Source of the DNA: Massilia sp. Se16.2.3
GTDB taxonomy: Bacteria > Pseudomonadota > Gammaproteobacteria > Burkholderiales > Burkholderiaceae_D
Reading direction: 5' to 3'
Assembly (NCBI RefSeq): GCF_014171595.1
Contig: NZ_CP050451.1
Coordinates: forward strand, 62,001 to 126,000
DNA: 64,000 nt
Each line of letters opens with the position of its first letter. Within the stretch, counting starts at the first letter, position 1. The notes beneath the pieces are model-generated. The model saw only the letters and a program-made list of their open reading frames with translations, ran no database searches and was not told the DNA's origin. The position numbers and the translations under genes were made by a program. Of the stretch, positions 20,240 to 31,937 are shown piece by piece.

Positions 20240-20624
20240 GATCGTCAAAGTACTGTTGCAAAATGATGGCGGCCGCCTTGGCATCGATGTGTTCGCCGCG
20301 CCTGGCGGGAATCACGGCGGACGAATAGCGTTCGTCGACCAGCTCGACGGGCAGGTTGAAGCGGCCGTGCAGCTGGTTGGCGAAGCGGCGCGCGCGCAGG
20401 GTCATGTCGTGCTCGGCGCCGTCGGGATGGAGCGGTTCGCCGACGACCAGGCGCGTGGGGCGCCATTGGTCGATCAGCGCGCCGATGGTCTTGAAGCGGG
20501 TGGCGTTGTCGATCGCATCGACAACGCTGAGGGGCTGCGCCTGCCCGGTGAGCGTATTGCCCATCGCGACGCCGATACGCTTGATACCGAAGTCGAATCC
20601 AAAAACGATCTCAACCATTGTCAC
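20226..20624 (-). CDS. ruvX: Putative pre-16S rRNA nuclease / Holliday junction resolvase-like YqgF
   Basis: RNase H-fold nuclease of the YqgF/RuvX family, implicated in 16S rRNA 5'-end maturation. The GTG at 20624 overlaps the TGA of algH; an ATG at 20618 is an equally good start. The 132-aa product shows [16 protein letters not shown] (first catalytic Asp), [10 protein letters not shown] and [12 protein letters not shown] (Glu of DER) with a final Asp region EHIDAKAA. The yqgE-yqgF order is conserved across proteobacteria. Confidence 0.95.
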   Translation of the reverse strand: MTMVEIVFGFDFGIKRIGVAMGNTLTGQAQPLSVVDAIDNATRFKTIGALIDQWRPTRLVVGEPLHPDGAEHDMTLRARRFANQLHGRFNLPVELVDERYSSAVIPARRGEHIDAKAAAIILQQYFDDHANN

Positions 20625-21274
20625 GCATGGCCGGCCTCGGTGGCGAGCATCATCGGGTCGATGCCCAGCAGTTTGATGGCGGCGTTGTAGCGCTCCTCGA
20701 TCGGCAGGTCGAACAGCACGTGCGCGTCGGCCCCCACGGTGAGCCAGCCGTTGCGGGAGAGTTCTTCTTCCAGCTGGCCCGGGCTCCAGCCGGCGTAGCC
20801 GATCGACACCAGCATGCGCGCCGGTCCGCTGCCGCTGGCGACGGCTTCGAGCACGTCGATCGAGGTCGTGAAGGCGACTTCGTCGGTGACGTTCAGCGAT
20901 GACGAATAGCGCCCGCCAGGGCTGTGCAGCACGAAGCCGCGGTCGTCCTGCACCGGGCCGCCGAACATGATCGGCTCGTCCTCGACGACCGAGCGCAGGC
21001 CTTCGTCGACTTTCAGGTCGATGCGATCGAACAGGACTTCCATCGTCATGTCCGTCGGCTTGTTGATGACCACGCCAAGCACACCTTTTTCGTTGTGCTC
21101 GCAGATGTAGACCACGGCGCCACCGAAGATCGGATCTTCCATGGAGGGCATGGCTATAAGGAAATGATTGGCCAGATTCAACCCAGAAGGAGCCGGACCG
21201 ATATTGCCCAGAAGTTCGCTCCCCTGGGGCAGGCCGGCCATGGGCATGGTGCTGCCGATTTTGCTCTTCTTCAT
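20621..21274 (-). CDS. algH: YqgE/AlgH family protein
   Basis: Conserved 217-aa protein of unknown biochemical function (AlgH was named as an alginate regulator in Pseudomonas). The start is ATG 21274; an in-frame extension to 21457 is not conserved in character. Hallmark segments are [26 protein letters not shown], split here as [10 protein letters not shown] and [10 protein letters not shown], then [10 protein letters not shown] and [15 protein letters not shown], with [14 protein letters not shown] late in the protein. It begins the minus-strand series algH-ruvX-pyrR-pyrB-pyrC', joined by overlaps or gaps of about 11 bp. Confidence 0.95.
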   Translation of the reverse strand: MKKSKIGSTMPMAGLPQGSELLGNIGPAPSGLNLANHFLIAMPSMEDPIFGGAVVYICEHNEKGVLGVVINKPTDMTMEVLFDRIDLKVDEGLRSVVEDEPIMFGGPVQDDRGFVLHSPGGRYSSSLNVTDEVAFTTSIDVLEAVASGSGPARMLVSIGYAGWSPGQLEEELSRNGWLTVGADAHVLFDLPIEERYNAAIKLLGIDPMMLATEAGHA

Positions 21275-21516
21275 ACGCTGACTCTCTGTTGGCTCGCTCT
21301 TCAGGACTCCCGACGGGCTGCTGCGCCGCAGGCGGGACCGCTGTTGTGGCACGCGTGAAGCGCTAATATCCAGACTACAACATTTTGGGCTTTTCGCTAG
21401 TTTACACTGAAACGCGCACCTGGCCACCGGTACTGCCGTTGCGCGCGCGATTTGCATTCACCCGAAGCGGCCATCCTGGCCCTTAAAATGGCCCGCCGTG
21501 TTGACTGAACACACTT

Positions 21517-22974
21517 ATGATTCCTACAAGAAATTCTCTGGTCTGGTTCCGGCGTGACCTGCGCGCTTTTGACCATGCCGCCCTGCACCACGCGCTGCGA
21601 CACGCTGCATATGCCGCAGGCTCGGTGTATTGCGCCTTCGTGTTCGATACCGACATCCTCGCCGGCCTGCCCCGAGGCGACCGCCGCGTGCGCTTCATCC
21701 ACGCCAGCCTGCTCGAGCTCGACGCCGAGCTGCGCCGTCTCGGCGGCGGCCTGCTGGTGCGCCATGGCCGCGCCTGCGACGAGATTGCGCGCCTGGCCGC
21801 TGAACTGCAGGCGGGCACTGTCCACGTCAACTGCGACTACGAGCCCGCTGCCATCGAACGCGACGCACAGGTCGCATTTGCCCCGGAGGCGGACGGTCGC
21901 CAATTGCTGAGCTACAAGGATCAGGTCATCTTTGAAAAAAGCGAAGTGCTGACGCTGGCCGGGCAGCCGTATGGCGTATTCACGCCCTACAAGAACGCCT
22001 GGCTCAAGCGCCTGGCGGCGGCGCCGGACGTGCTGGCGCCCTGGCCGGTCGAACCCCATGCGGCCGCGCTGGCGCCCGTCCCGGCGGATCCGTTGCCGAG
22101 TCTCGCGCAACTCGGTTTCGAGGAAGGCTTGCCGCCGGCGCCGCCGGGGATGAGCGGGGCGACGGCCTTGTTCGAAGCATTTGTCGCGCGCCTGCCCGAC
22201 TACGGCACGGCACGCGACTTCCCCGCCCTGCCCGGCACCTCGCGCCTGTCGATCCACCTGCGCTTCGGCACCACCTCGGTGCGCCACCCGGTGCGCACGC
22301 TGCAGCAGTTGATGGCCAACGGCGCCGGTGGCGCGGGCGCGCCGGTCTGGCTGTCGGAACTGGTCTGGCGCGATTTCTACGCGATGATCCTGTTCCATCA
22401 CCCGCATCTGGCCGAGCGTTCGTTCAAACCGGCTTTTGACGCCGTCGCCTGGGAATCCGGGGAAGAGGCGCAAGCCCTGTTCGCGGCCTGGTGCGAAGGC
22501 CGCACCGGCTACCCGCTGGTCGACGCGGCCATGCTGCAGTTGAACGGCACCGGCTTCATGCACAACCGGCTGCGCATGGTGACGGCCAGCTTCCTGGTGA
22601 AGGACCTCGGCATCGACTGGCGCTGGGGCGAACGCTATTTCGCGCGCCAGCTCAACGATTACGAGCTGGCCTCGAACGTCGGCGGCTGGCAGTGGGCCGC
22701 CTCCACCGGCTGCGACGCCCAGCCCTGGTTCCGCATCTTCAATCCAGTGACGCAATCGCAGAAGTTCGACAAGGAGGGCGCCTTCATCCGCGCCTGGCTG
22801 CCGCAACTGGGCAAGCTCGACGCGCGCGATATCCACGCGCCTTGGCTGGTGCCGGCGGATGAATTGAAGGAATGCGGGATCGTGCTGGGAGAGGATTATC
22901 CACGGCCGGTCGTCGACCATGGACAGGCGCGCCAGCGCACGCTTGAACGTTTTGCGGTGGTGAAGGCGGCGTAG
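21517..22974 (+). CDS. phrB: Deoxyribodipyrimidine photolyase
   Basis: FAD enzyme that repairs cyclobutane pyrimidine dimers with blue light. The 485-aa protein starts SLVWFRRDLRAFDHAAL, the antenna-domain motif. The C-terminal FAD domain includes TSRLSIHLRFGT, ELVWRDFYAMIL and the run from TGYPLVDAAM to NDYELASNVGGWQW (about residues 330-395) with the conserved Trp residues. The stop codon TAG (22972-22974) is the first part of a REP-like hairpin, GTAGGGTGGACGGC and its inverse. It is divergent from algH. Confidence 0.96.
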   Translation: MIPTRNSLVWFRRDLRAFDHAALHHALRHAAYAAGSVYCAFVFDTDILAGLPRGDRRVRFIHASLLELDAELRRLGGGLLVRHGRACDEIARLAAELQAGTVHVNCDYEPAAIERDAQVAFAPEADGRQLLSYKDQVIFEKSEVLTLAGQPYGVFTPYKNAWLKRLAAAPDVLAPWPVEPHAAALAPVPADPLPSLAQLGFEEGLPPAPPGMSGATALFEAFVARLPDYGTARDFPALPGTSRLSIHLRFGTTSVRHPVRTLQQLMANGAGGAGAPVWLSELVWRDFYAMILFHHPHLAERSFKPAFDAVAWESGEEAQALFAAWCEGRTGYPLVDAAMLQLNGTGFMHNRLRMVTASFLVKDLGIDWRWGERYFARQLNDYELASNVGGWQWAASTGCDAQPWFRIFNPVTQSQKFDKEGAFIRAWLPQLGKLDARDIHAPWLVPADELKECGIVLGEDYPRPVVDHGQARQRTLERFAVVKAA

Positions 22975-23001
22975 GGTGGACGGCTCGGCCGTCCACCCTA
23001 C
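22971..23001. terminator. Perfect REP-like hairpin between convergent phrB and chpA
   Basis: GTAGGGTGGACGGC, TCG loop, GCCGTCCACCCTAC: a perfect 14-bp stem with a 3-nt loop. It contains the phrB stop codon and ends 2 bp from the chpA stop (TAA, 23003-23005 on the minus strand). There is no T-tract on either side, so it may act as a shared mRNA 3'-end or weak bidirectional terminator; it also belongs to the GTAGGGTGG repeat family seen elsewhere in the window. Confidence 0.6.
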
Positions 23002-23002
23002 A

Positions 23003-26000
23003 TTACGCTGCCGGCATCTCGCGGCCGAGCAGGCCCGCGATCGCCCCCAGCAGCACCGGTTCCTGGAATGGTTTGCCGAAGTAGGCATTCACACCCAGGC
23101 CCAGCGCATAGTTGCGGTGCTTGTCGGCGGTACGCGAGGTGATCATGATGATCGGCGTCGCACTGGTGGCCTTGTCGTCGCGCACATGGCGTACCAGGTC
23201 GAAGCCGTCCATGCGCGGCATCTCGATATCGACCAGCATCAGGTCGGGACGCACCTCGGGCAGCTGCTCGAGCGCGTCGAGCCCGTCCTTGGCCAGCACG
23301 ACCCGGTAACCTTCGCGCTCGAGCAGGCGCTGGGTCACGCGGCGCACGGTCAGCGAATCGTCCACCACCATGACGGTCGGCTGGTGCACCGGCACTTGCT
23401 GCACCACCGGTGCCGACGGTACGAGCGCCTGCACCACGCTGCCGGCATGACGGCTCAGCGCCAGCGGGTTGAGGATCAGGACGATCTCGCCCGAACCGAG
23501 CACCGTGGCACCGGCAATGCCGGGCACGCGCGCCAGTTGCGGACCGAGGTTCTTGATGACGACCTCGCGGTTGCCCAGCACCTCGTCCACCAGCAGCGCA
23601 CCGCGTTCGCCGCCGCTGGCCATGACCAGCACCGGACGCGAACGCAGGCCGGGCTCGAAGGTCTCGCCTTCTCCCAGCAGGGCAGGCAGGTAGTGGAAGG
23701 GCACGACGTCGTCCCCCACTTCGATCAGGTTGGCGGCGTTGGCGTTGATCAGCTCACGCTCGCGTACCTGGATCACCTGCTCGACCAGGGTCGAGGGCAA
23801 GGCGTAGGTCTTGCCGGCGCTGGAGACCAGCACGACCTGGGTGACGGCCAGCGTCAGCGGCAGGCGGATGGTGAAGCGCGCACCCTTGCCACGCTCGGTG
23901 ACGATGGTGACGCGTCCGCCGGGGCCTGCGCCTCGGCACGGACAACGTCCATGCCAACGCCGCGGCCGGCCAGTTCGGTCAGCACGTCGGCCGTCGAGAA
24001 GCCCGGCTGGAAGACCAGTTCGGCCGCCTCGGCGTCGCTCAGCTGCACGCCAGGCGCGACCAGGCCGAGCGTCGCCGCCTTGGCACGGATGCGATCGAGG
24101 TCGAGACCGGCGCCGTCGTCGCTGAACTGCAGCACGACTTCGTTGCCCTGCTGGCTGACCTGCACCAGCAGTTCACCGGTTTCCTGCTTGCCTGCTGCCG
24201 CACGCACGGCACGCGGCTCGACGCCGTGCACGATGGCGTTACGCAGCAGGTGCTCGAACGGCGCGGCCATCTGTTCCAGCACGCTGCGGTCGATCTCGAC
24301 CGCGCCACCGCGGATGTCGAGGTTGACGCGCTTGTCGGTCTCCTTGGCGGTCTGGCGCGCCACGCGGAACAGGCGCTCGGACAGGCTGGCAAACGGCACC
24401 ATGCGCACCCGCATCAGGTCGCGCTGCAGGTCGCGGGTCATGCGCGATTGCGCATTCAGTTCGTCCCCTGCCCCGTCGATGCTGCGCGAGAGCGACTCGT
24501 GGAAGGACGCGACGTCGTTCACGCTCTCGGCCATCATGCGCGTCAGTTCCTGCAGGCGCGTGAAGCGGTCGAACTCGAGCGGATCGAATTCGCGCTCGCC
24601 GGCGATCGACATGCGCGAGGCGATCTGCGATTCGGCCTGCATCTCCACTTCGCGCAGCTGGCGGCGCAGACGACCCAGGTTGTCCGAGAAGTCGGCCAGC
24701 GCGCCCTTGAGCACTTCCATCTGGTTTTCCAGGCGCGAACGGGTGATCGACACTTCGCCGGCCTGGGTCACCAGGCGGTCGAGGATGTCGGCGCGCACCC
24801 GCACCAGCGGCGTACGGGCTTCCGTCGGCGACTGGGTCTCGACGACGCTTGCCGGCATGAGCGGCAGCGCCGTTGCCGGCGTGCCTTCCTGCCCTGCCTC
24901 GGCGCCTTCAGCCTCGCCGACCTGGGCTGGCTGCACCAGCTGCTCGAACAGCGCCGGGGCCTGGTCGTAGTTGGCCATCAGTTCGTCGAACGCGGCCGGT
25001 GCCGTGGTGCCGGCGTGGACCATGTTCTCGACCTGGGTTTCCAGTTCGTGGGTGTGCTGGCCGATGCGCATCGCACCAGCCATGCGGGCGCTGCCCTTGA
25101 CCGTGTGCAGCGTCCGCAGCAGGCCTTGCGCCGGTGCCGGATCCTGCGGATTGTGCTGCCACTGGCGCAGGCCGTTGCCGATCTGCGGCAGCAGGTCGGC
25201 GGCTTCTTCCGGAAGATCGGCAGCAGGTCCGCGTCGAGGTCGTCGCGCAGCATCGGCTCGACCGGCAGCAGGCCGGCCGTCGTGTCGAGTGCCAGCGGAC
25301 GGGCAACCGTTTCCGGTTCGGCCAGCGGCTGCACATACAGCGGGGCTTGCGGAGCCGGTTCCGCACCCTGCGGCGCCTGCTCGGGCTGCGCTGCGGCTTC
25401 CGGCACCGGTTCCGGCTGTGCTTCCTCTTCGGCTGCGAGCACTGGCTCGGCGACAGCGTCGAGTTCGGACTCGGACTGCGCTGCGGGTTCCTCCGCCTGG
25501 GGTTGCTCTGCGGTTTCCTGCTCGCGTTCCGCGTCAGGTTCCTGTGCGATGACCAGCTCAGGTTCCTGTTCGGCTGCGAGCTCGGGTTCCTCTACGGCTT
25601 CCGGCTCGGCGACCTGTGCTTCCAGCTCAGGTTCCTGCTCAGCCTGGAGCGCAGGCTCCTCCGCGGCCTCCAGCCCGACGGCCTCCAGCTCAGCTTCCTG
25701 CTCTCGTTCCGCTTCCGCTTCCGCTTCCGCTTCCGGCTGCAATTCCGGCTCGGCTTCTTCTTCGAACGCCGGCTCGGCCTGCGCTTCGACGATTGATTCA
25801 GCGTCGGATTGCGCTTCGGCCCCCAACACCGGCTCGGCTTCGGCTTCGGCTTCGGCTTCGGCTTCGGCTGCTACTTCAGTATCCAGCTCCGGCTCAGCTT
25901 CGACTTCGGCTGCTACGCCAGTCTCCAGCTCCGGCTCCAGCGCGGCTTGTGCCTCGAGTTCGGGCTCCGGATCGGCCGCCGGCGCGATGGCTTCATCGGC

Positions 26001-29000
26001 AGCAAGCGCTTCCGGTGCAACGTCGGCTTCTTCGGCTGCCTGCGCTTCGGCTTCGGCCTGCGCAGGCGCCGGCGTATCGAACAGGTCGTCGAAGTCCAGG
26101 CCGAACAGGTCGTCGACCTGGCTGTCGGCCGGCGCGGCGTCCAGCTGCGCCGCCGGCGCCGCCTCTTCGAACACCGGCGGGTCGCTCAGCAGGCTGTCAT
26201 AGGTCTGCTCGAACAGGGAATCGAGATGCCCGGCCAGTTCCGGCTCGGCTTCGCCATAGGCGGCCGCGGCGTGATACGAGGTCAGCTCGTCGCGCAGGAC
26301 GGCGAGCTGCTCCAGCATCGCGTCCTGGGCCGGTACCAGTTCGTCGCGCGAGAATGCCTGCAGCATGCCGCGTACGCTCTCCAGCGCGGCCTCGAGCACG
26401 TCGTGCTGCGTGGCGCTCAGCGTTGGCGCAGGAGCGCCCAGCTGTTCGAGCGTCGTTTCGATGGCCTCGGCCAGGTCGCGCAGGTCGACGAAGCCGACCG
26501 TGCTGGATGTACCGGCCAGCGTGTGCGCGGCTTTCAGCGCGTCTTCGGTGACGGCGCGGCCCGGCTCATGGCGCCATTCGCTGAAATCGCGCTCGAGCAC
26601 GCGCAGCAGCTCGTCGGTCTCGGCAACATAGATGTTGTACAGGCCCAGCGGAATCCGAGAGCGTGCCGACACGGCGGATGCCGTCCTCGGGCGCCGGTAC
26701 CGGGCGGGTGGCCGTCGGCAGTGCGATGACATTGCTGGCCTCGTGCTCGCCCACCGGTTCCGCGTCCTGCGCAATGTGTTCCGGCGCAGCGGCAGCGTCC
26801 ACGGCGTCGCTCGCGTCGACAGCCGCTTCCGCGTCGACGCCGGCTTCGGCTTCGGACTGGACGCCGGTAGTGCCGGCTTCGACAACGGCAAGGTCCGACT
26901 CGGTGAAGTCGGTGTCGGCCTCGGTGTCGGCCTCGATTACGGCCTCGGCATCCGCCTCGGCTTCGACGGCAAGGTGCTCGCCGGCTGCCGTCATGTCTTC
27001 CGCGTCAGCCTGTACTGCAAGCTCGCCCGCTTCGTCCGTGGACACATCCGACTCGATGGCCAACGGGGCTTGCGCGTCGCCTTCCTCGTCGGCTTGCGCG
27101 ACAACCGGCGCTTCCGCTTCCGCTTCGGCCAGCACCGGCGCCTCGACCGCTGTCTCCTCGCCGGCGACAAAAGCTTCGCCTGCCTGCACGCGTTCGGCGC
27201 AGGCGATCAGCGCGAGGCCGTCGCGGCGCGAATAGCCGGCTTGTGCCAGCTCCGCCACCCACGGTGCCAGCTGCGCGTGCGCATGGGCCACCAGCAGCAA
27301 GAGGTCGGGCGTGGCGCTGCGGCTGTCGGCCAGCCAGACGTTCAGTACACGTTCGATCGCGGCGGCGGCGCCACCGAAGGTATCGAGGTTCACCATCCGC
27401 GCGCTGCCCTTGAGCGTGTGGAAGGCGCGGCGCACGATCGTCATCGAGTCCTGGGCGCTCGGCTCGCGCGCCCGGGACAGGCAGCGTCGCCGCCACCACG
27501 CCCAGCACCTCGTCGGCCTCTTCGATGAAGATCTCGAGCAGCTCGGCGTCGACGCCGGCCATGTCGGCATCAAGCGCGGGCGCGGGCGCGGCCGGCGCAA
27601 GCTGGGTCGCTCCCACTTCCGCGGGGGCGTGCACCGCCGGCGTGTCCGCTTCGGCAACCGGTGTGGCCTCCGGCGCGGTATCCGACGCGGTATCCGGCGC
27701 GGTATCCGACGCGGTATCCGGCGCGGTATCCGGCGCGGTTGCCAGTTCAGCAACCGACAAGGTGTCGGTCGTTTCAGCCGGCGCATCCTTCGCTGCCAGC
27801 TGTTCGTAGCTCAGTTCAAGCAGCAGCCCGGCTTCGGCGTCGAAGACGAAGCGGCTGCGGGCGCTGTCGCCGTTCTGCGCCAGCATGTCGGTGAAGAAGC
27901 CGAGCGCGCCGATGTTGCGCGCGATGTTGTGCAGTGCGCCGGACTGGGCCTGGACGTCGCCGTCCCCTTCGGCCAGCCGCGCCACGGCTTCGCGCACGTG
28001 CTGCGCGGTACGGGCGGCGGCATCCTGGTCGAGGATGGAGAGCGCGCCTTCGACCTGGTGCAGCTGGGTGCCGGCATGGTGCAGCGCGGCGCGCTTGCCT
28101 TGCGGCTCGTCGTAATACTCGTCGAGCAGCTTTTCGACCTGGCGCAGGCCATTCTTGATTTCACCCGCCAGCACGGCCACGGTCTGGCCCTGCTGGGTCT
28201 GGCGGGTCAGTTCGTTCTGCCATTGCGGTGCGGCCGGCAGCGTGTCGCCGGCGGCAAGGGCCAGCAAGCGCTGGCCCACCACTTCTGCGTGCTGGTCGAA
28301 ATCGGCCGGCAGCTGGCGCACCTGGTCCAGGCCCTGCTCGACGAACAGCATGGCGGTGGCCATCTCGAGGCCGAACTGGTCGCTGCGGCCGGAGGCGATC
28401 GATGCATTGGCCGCCTCGCCGAGTTCGCGCAGCAGCTGCGCCGGGGCCGGCGCGCCCAGCTTGTCGCTGGCGCCGGCGAGCGTGGCCAGCGCTTCGTTGA
28501 AATCGGCTTCGCAGCCGGCGTCGGCACGCACGGCCAGCTGGTCCCAGTCGGACTTCGAGCGGGCCAGCGCTTCCTTGGCTTCCTTCAGCGCGTTCGGGTC
28601 GACCTTGCCGTAGCGGCGCTCGTTGTAGTCGGCCGGCACGGCACCATCGAGACGGAAGGCGCGGCGCAGCTGGGCCGCGTCGGTGTTCTCGTCGAGTTGA
28701 GGCGCGGCGGCGATGAAGAACAGGGCGTCGCGCAGCAGCGCGTCGGCCAGCTGCATTTGCCCCTGGCTCAGGCGGCGCAGCTGCGAGTTGACCTGGCTGA
28801 ACAGCTGCTTGATGTACAGGTCGCCCGCGAGCTGCTGCGATCCAACCAGCGCGGCAACGCTGTGCAGCGCGCTCCAGAAGGTGCGTGCACGCGCATCGAT
28901 GCTGGCGTCGGCCAGGGGCGCGAGCGCTTCGCTCAGCGCCTGGGCGTGACGGGCGCGCGCGGCGTCGTCGCTGCTCTTCAGGTAAGGCAGCAGCGCTTTT

Positions 29001-29548
29001 TCGAAACTTGCGCGGCAGCGTGCGTAATCGGGCGCGCCACCCGAGGGTGGCGGCAAATCGAGCGTGACCAGGCCGTCGACGGACAGCAGCTCGGACGGGT
29101 GGATGCGCTCCACGCGCAGCAATTCCTGCAGCGCGCGGTAATACGGGAACAGGCGCAGCGGCTGCGGCTGGGTGCCGGCCACCAGCTCCTCGAGGTATTC
29201 GCCGATCGCGCCGTAGGCATCGCGCACGGCCTGTGCCGTGTCAGGCGTACAGGCCAGCTTGCCGTCCTTGAACGCGTCGAGCGCACGCTCGGCCGCGCCA
29301 GTGAGCAGGCCTACGCCTTCCACGTCCACCATCTGCAGCGCACCGTGCGCCTGGTGCAGGTGCGTCTTCGCGTGCAGCAGCAGCGTCGGCTGCGCGTCGC
29401 TCGATCCCGTGGCCGCGTCCAGCAAGGCGCTGCCCGAACGCTCGAGCGCGTCGCGGATCTCGCCGATCACCCAGGATAGGGGACCGGTATCGAAGGCGAC
29501 CATGTGCAAAGGTGAAGTCATGGCGATGAATCGTTCGTGGAGCAACAT
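23003..29548 (-). CDS. chpA: ChpA/PilL hybrid chemotaxis kinase for type IV pili (four frameshifts)
   Basis: Giant CheA-like histidine kinase controlling twitching motility. It starts at an ATG at 29548 overlapping the pilJ stop, or at 29521. In order: an N-terminal CheA-like helical region; Hpt domains with HTLKGSARMV (near 27415), HTLAGTSSTV (near 26520) and HTVKGSARMA (near 25100); a kinase core with N-box HLLRNAIVHGVE, DDGAGLDL and GRGVGMDVV; a CheW-like domain; and a C-terminal receiver (VMVVDDSLTVRRV, VDIEMPRMDG, GKPF). A roughly 300-residue Ala/Glu/Pro-rich linker lies between the second and third Hpt domains. The frame breaks near 27478, 26660, 25211 and 23925, each fixed by one base; joined it is about 2180 aa, in the ChpA size range. 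Confidence 0.88.
27671..27739 (-). repeat. 12-bp minisatellite in chpA encoding DTA(P/S) repeats
   Basis: Tandem units GGATACCGCG(C/T)C on the coding strand encode PDTAPDTASDTAPDTASDTAP between two chpA domains. Virtually the same DNA unit (TCGGATACCGCG) occurs in the unrelated zinc-ribbon gene at 52026-52069. Such arrays expand and contract by slippage; here the change in length stays in frame because the unit is 12 bp. Confidence 0.8.
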
Positions 29549-31901
29549 CAATGGGCGACGCGGAAGCGCGATACCGAGTTTTTCAGTTCCTGTGCCAGTG
29601 CAGCCAGCTGATGAATCGACTGCGCCGTCTGGCGGGTACCGGCCTGCGTATGCTCCGTGACCGACAGGATATGCTGCATGTTACGCGCAACGCCGTTGGC
29701 CGAGGTGGCCTGCAGGCTGGTAGCGAACGAAATGCCCTGAATCAGTTCGGCGAGGCGGTTCGACACGCGCGAAATGTCGGCCAGTGCGGCGCCGGCGGCG
29801 TCCGACAGGCGGGCACCCTCGACCACGCCCTGGGTCGATTTTTCCATTGCCGCGACGGCGTCGTGGGTGTCGGTCTGAATGGTACGCACCAGCGCGCCGA
29901 TCTGCTTGGCCGCTTCGCCCGAGCGTTCCGCCAGGCGCTGCACCTCTTCCGCAACGACCGAGAAGCCGCGGCCGGCTTCGCCAGCGGACGCCGCCTGGAT
30001 CGCCGCGTTCAGCGCCAGCACGTTGGTCTGTTCGGTAATGTCGGAAATCAGCTCGGTGATCTCGCCGATCTCCTGCGAGGATTCGCCCAGGCGCTTGATG
30101 CGCTTCGAGGTTTCCTGGATCTGTTCGCGGATCTCGTGCATGCCCGAGATGGCATCCTGCACGGCGTTGGCGCCCTGCTCCGCCGCGGCAACCGACTGGC
30201 GCGCCACGTCGGCCGATTCGTTCGCCGATTTCGACACGTCGGTAATTTCCCCGGCCATGCGCAGGACGGTGGAAGACGCGTCCTCGATCTCGCGCGACTG
30301 CTCTTCGGTTGCACCCAGCAGTTCGGCCGACACCTGCTGCGCGTCGTTCGATGCCAGCGTCACCTTCTCGGCGGTGGTGGTCACGCGCTGCACCAGGCCG
30401 CGCAGTTCCTCGACCGTGTAGTTGACCGAGTCGGCGATCGCGCCGGTGATGTCTTCCGACACGGTGGCGTGCACGGTCAAGTCACCGTCCGCCACTTCCT
30501 GCAGTTCGTTCATCAGGCGCAGAATCGCGGCCTGGTTCTGGTCGTTGGTGGCCTTGGCTTGTTCTTCCTGGGCCTGTGCCAGCTGGCGCTGCACCTCGGC
30601 TTCGCGGGTACGGACGTCGGCGCTGCGGGCACGGATGCGCGAGTCCTGCACCATGACGCTGGCGATCGAGAGTGCGGAGATCACGGCGAGCACGGTCGCC
30701 ACGATACGCATCCAGAACCAGCCGCTCTGGGTAGCCTGCTGTTCGAAGTAACCCGACTGCAGGGCGGCCACTTCCTTCTTCACCAGTTCGTTGTCGCGGT
30801 GGATGGTACGGGCGGCGGCGCGGGCTTTCGAGTACGCGGCCGGGTTGTCGAGGAAGGGAGCGAAGTCCTTGCGGAAGGACTGGAAGCGGGTCTGCACCTG
30901 GATCAGCTTTTCGCGCAGGTCGGGGTTGCGCTGGGCGGCGGCGCCGTTGAGCACCGTACCGAGGGCGAATTCGAAAGCGGCGGCGTCGGCGCCGATACGC
31001 ACCGCGGCGTCGTCGCCCGGCGCGCCGATGGCGAAGAACTGGTTGGCGCCGCGCGCCAGGCGCTGCGTCAGCATCATCATGCGGCCGATCGCGGCGAGTT
31101 CTTTCGCGCTGGCGCCGCGTTCCACGTTCTGGGTCATCAGGTCTTCGGTCAGCTTGAGCATCTCGGTCGCCATGCCGTCGAGCTGGCGCACGCTGCGGTC
31201 GAAGGCGATCAGTGCCGGCTTCATCTTGATGATATTGACCGCGCCCTGCTCGGACGCTTTCCAGGTGGCGCGCACGCGCTGCAGCTGGGTACCCTGGCGG
31301 CCGCTGGCGGCCGGCACGTTGACGGTGCCGACGTCGCCGCCGCGGGTCAGGAGGCCCAGCTTGCGCTCGACCTCGGTGTGGCTTTCGTTGAGCTGGTCGA
31401 AGGAATCCGGGCTGCCCGACAGCGCGTTCGGGGCTGCCTTGCCGACGCGCTGGCTGTGCATCATGATGTCGCCGACCACCGGATCTGCGCCGCCACCTTG
31501 GCATTGACGCGGGCGCCCTGCCACATACCGAGCACCATCACCGAGATACCGAGCGCGAACAGCACCATCAGCAGGCGCAGCTGGCGCGGCAGCGACATGT
31601 GGCCGATGAAGGGCAGCGTGAACTGGCTGCCTTCGTCGTCATCGTCGTTGAAGCCGCCCGCCGAGCGGACCATGCCGGTCAGGCGCTGCAGGACCGTGGT
31701 GGCCGTGCCGGCGGCTGCCACGGCGGCAAGCTCCTCGGGAGGCAGCACCTCGGCGTCGCCTTTGACGGCGTCCGGTGCGGGTTCGGAGTCAGCCTCCTCC
31801 GCAGCATGCAGGCCGAACTGGGTGTCCGGCGAGGCCAACACGGTGTCGTCCTCGCTGTTCCCGTTTGGAAGAATATCGATAGTCTTTGACGCGGTTCCCA
31901 T
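29548..31901 (-). CDS. pilJ: PilJ-type methyl-accepting chemotaxis protein (one frameshift)
   Basis: Transducer feeding the ChpA kinase. The N-terminal part starts at ATG 31901 with an acidic cytoplasmic tail (about 100 residues, [20 protein letters not shown]), then TM1 ([19 protein letters not shown]). Near 31485 the frame shifts (AKVAAQ joins [12 protein letters not shown]); an indel in the GATCCGG stretch explains it. The remainder holds a periplasmic region, TM2 ([19 protein letters not shown]), a HAMP-like segment and the signalling hairpin ([28 protein letters not shown]). Joined length is about 784 aa; the acidic tail makes it longer than P. aeruginosa PilJ. Confidence 0.9.
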
Positions 31902-31937
31902 TGCGGCTCCTGGTGCTACGGCTTTTTGTAATTGAAG

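Noticed and set aside
23003..29548. Programmed frameshifting or split-gene organisation in chpA
   Set aside because: No slippery heptamers or pseudoknots are seen, the breaks fall in unrelated domains, and similar breaks occur in many other genes; sequence error is simpler.
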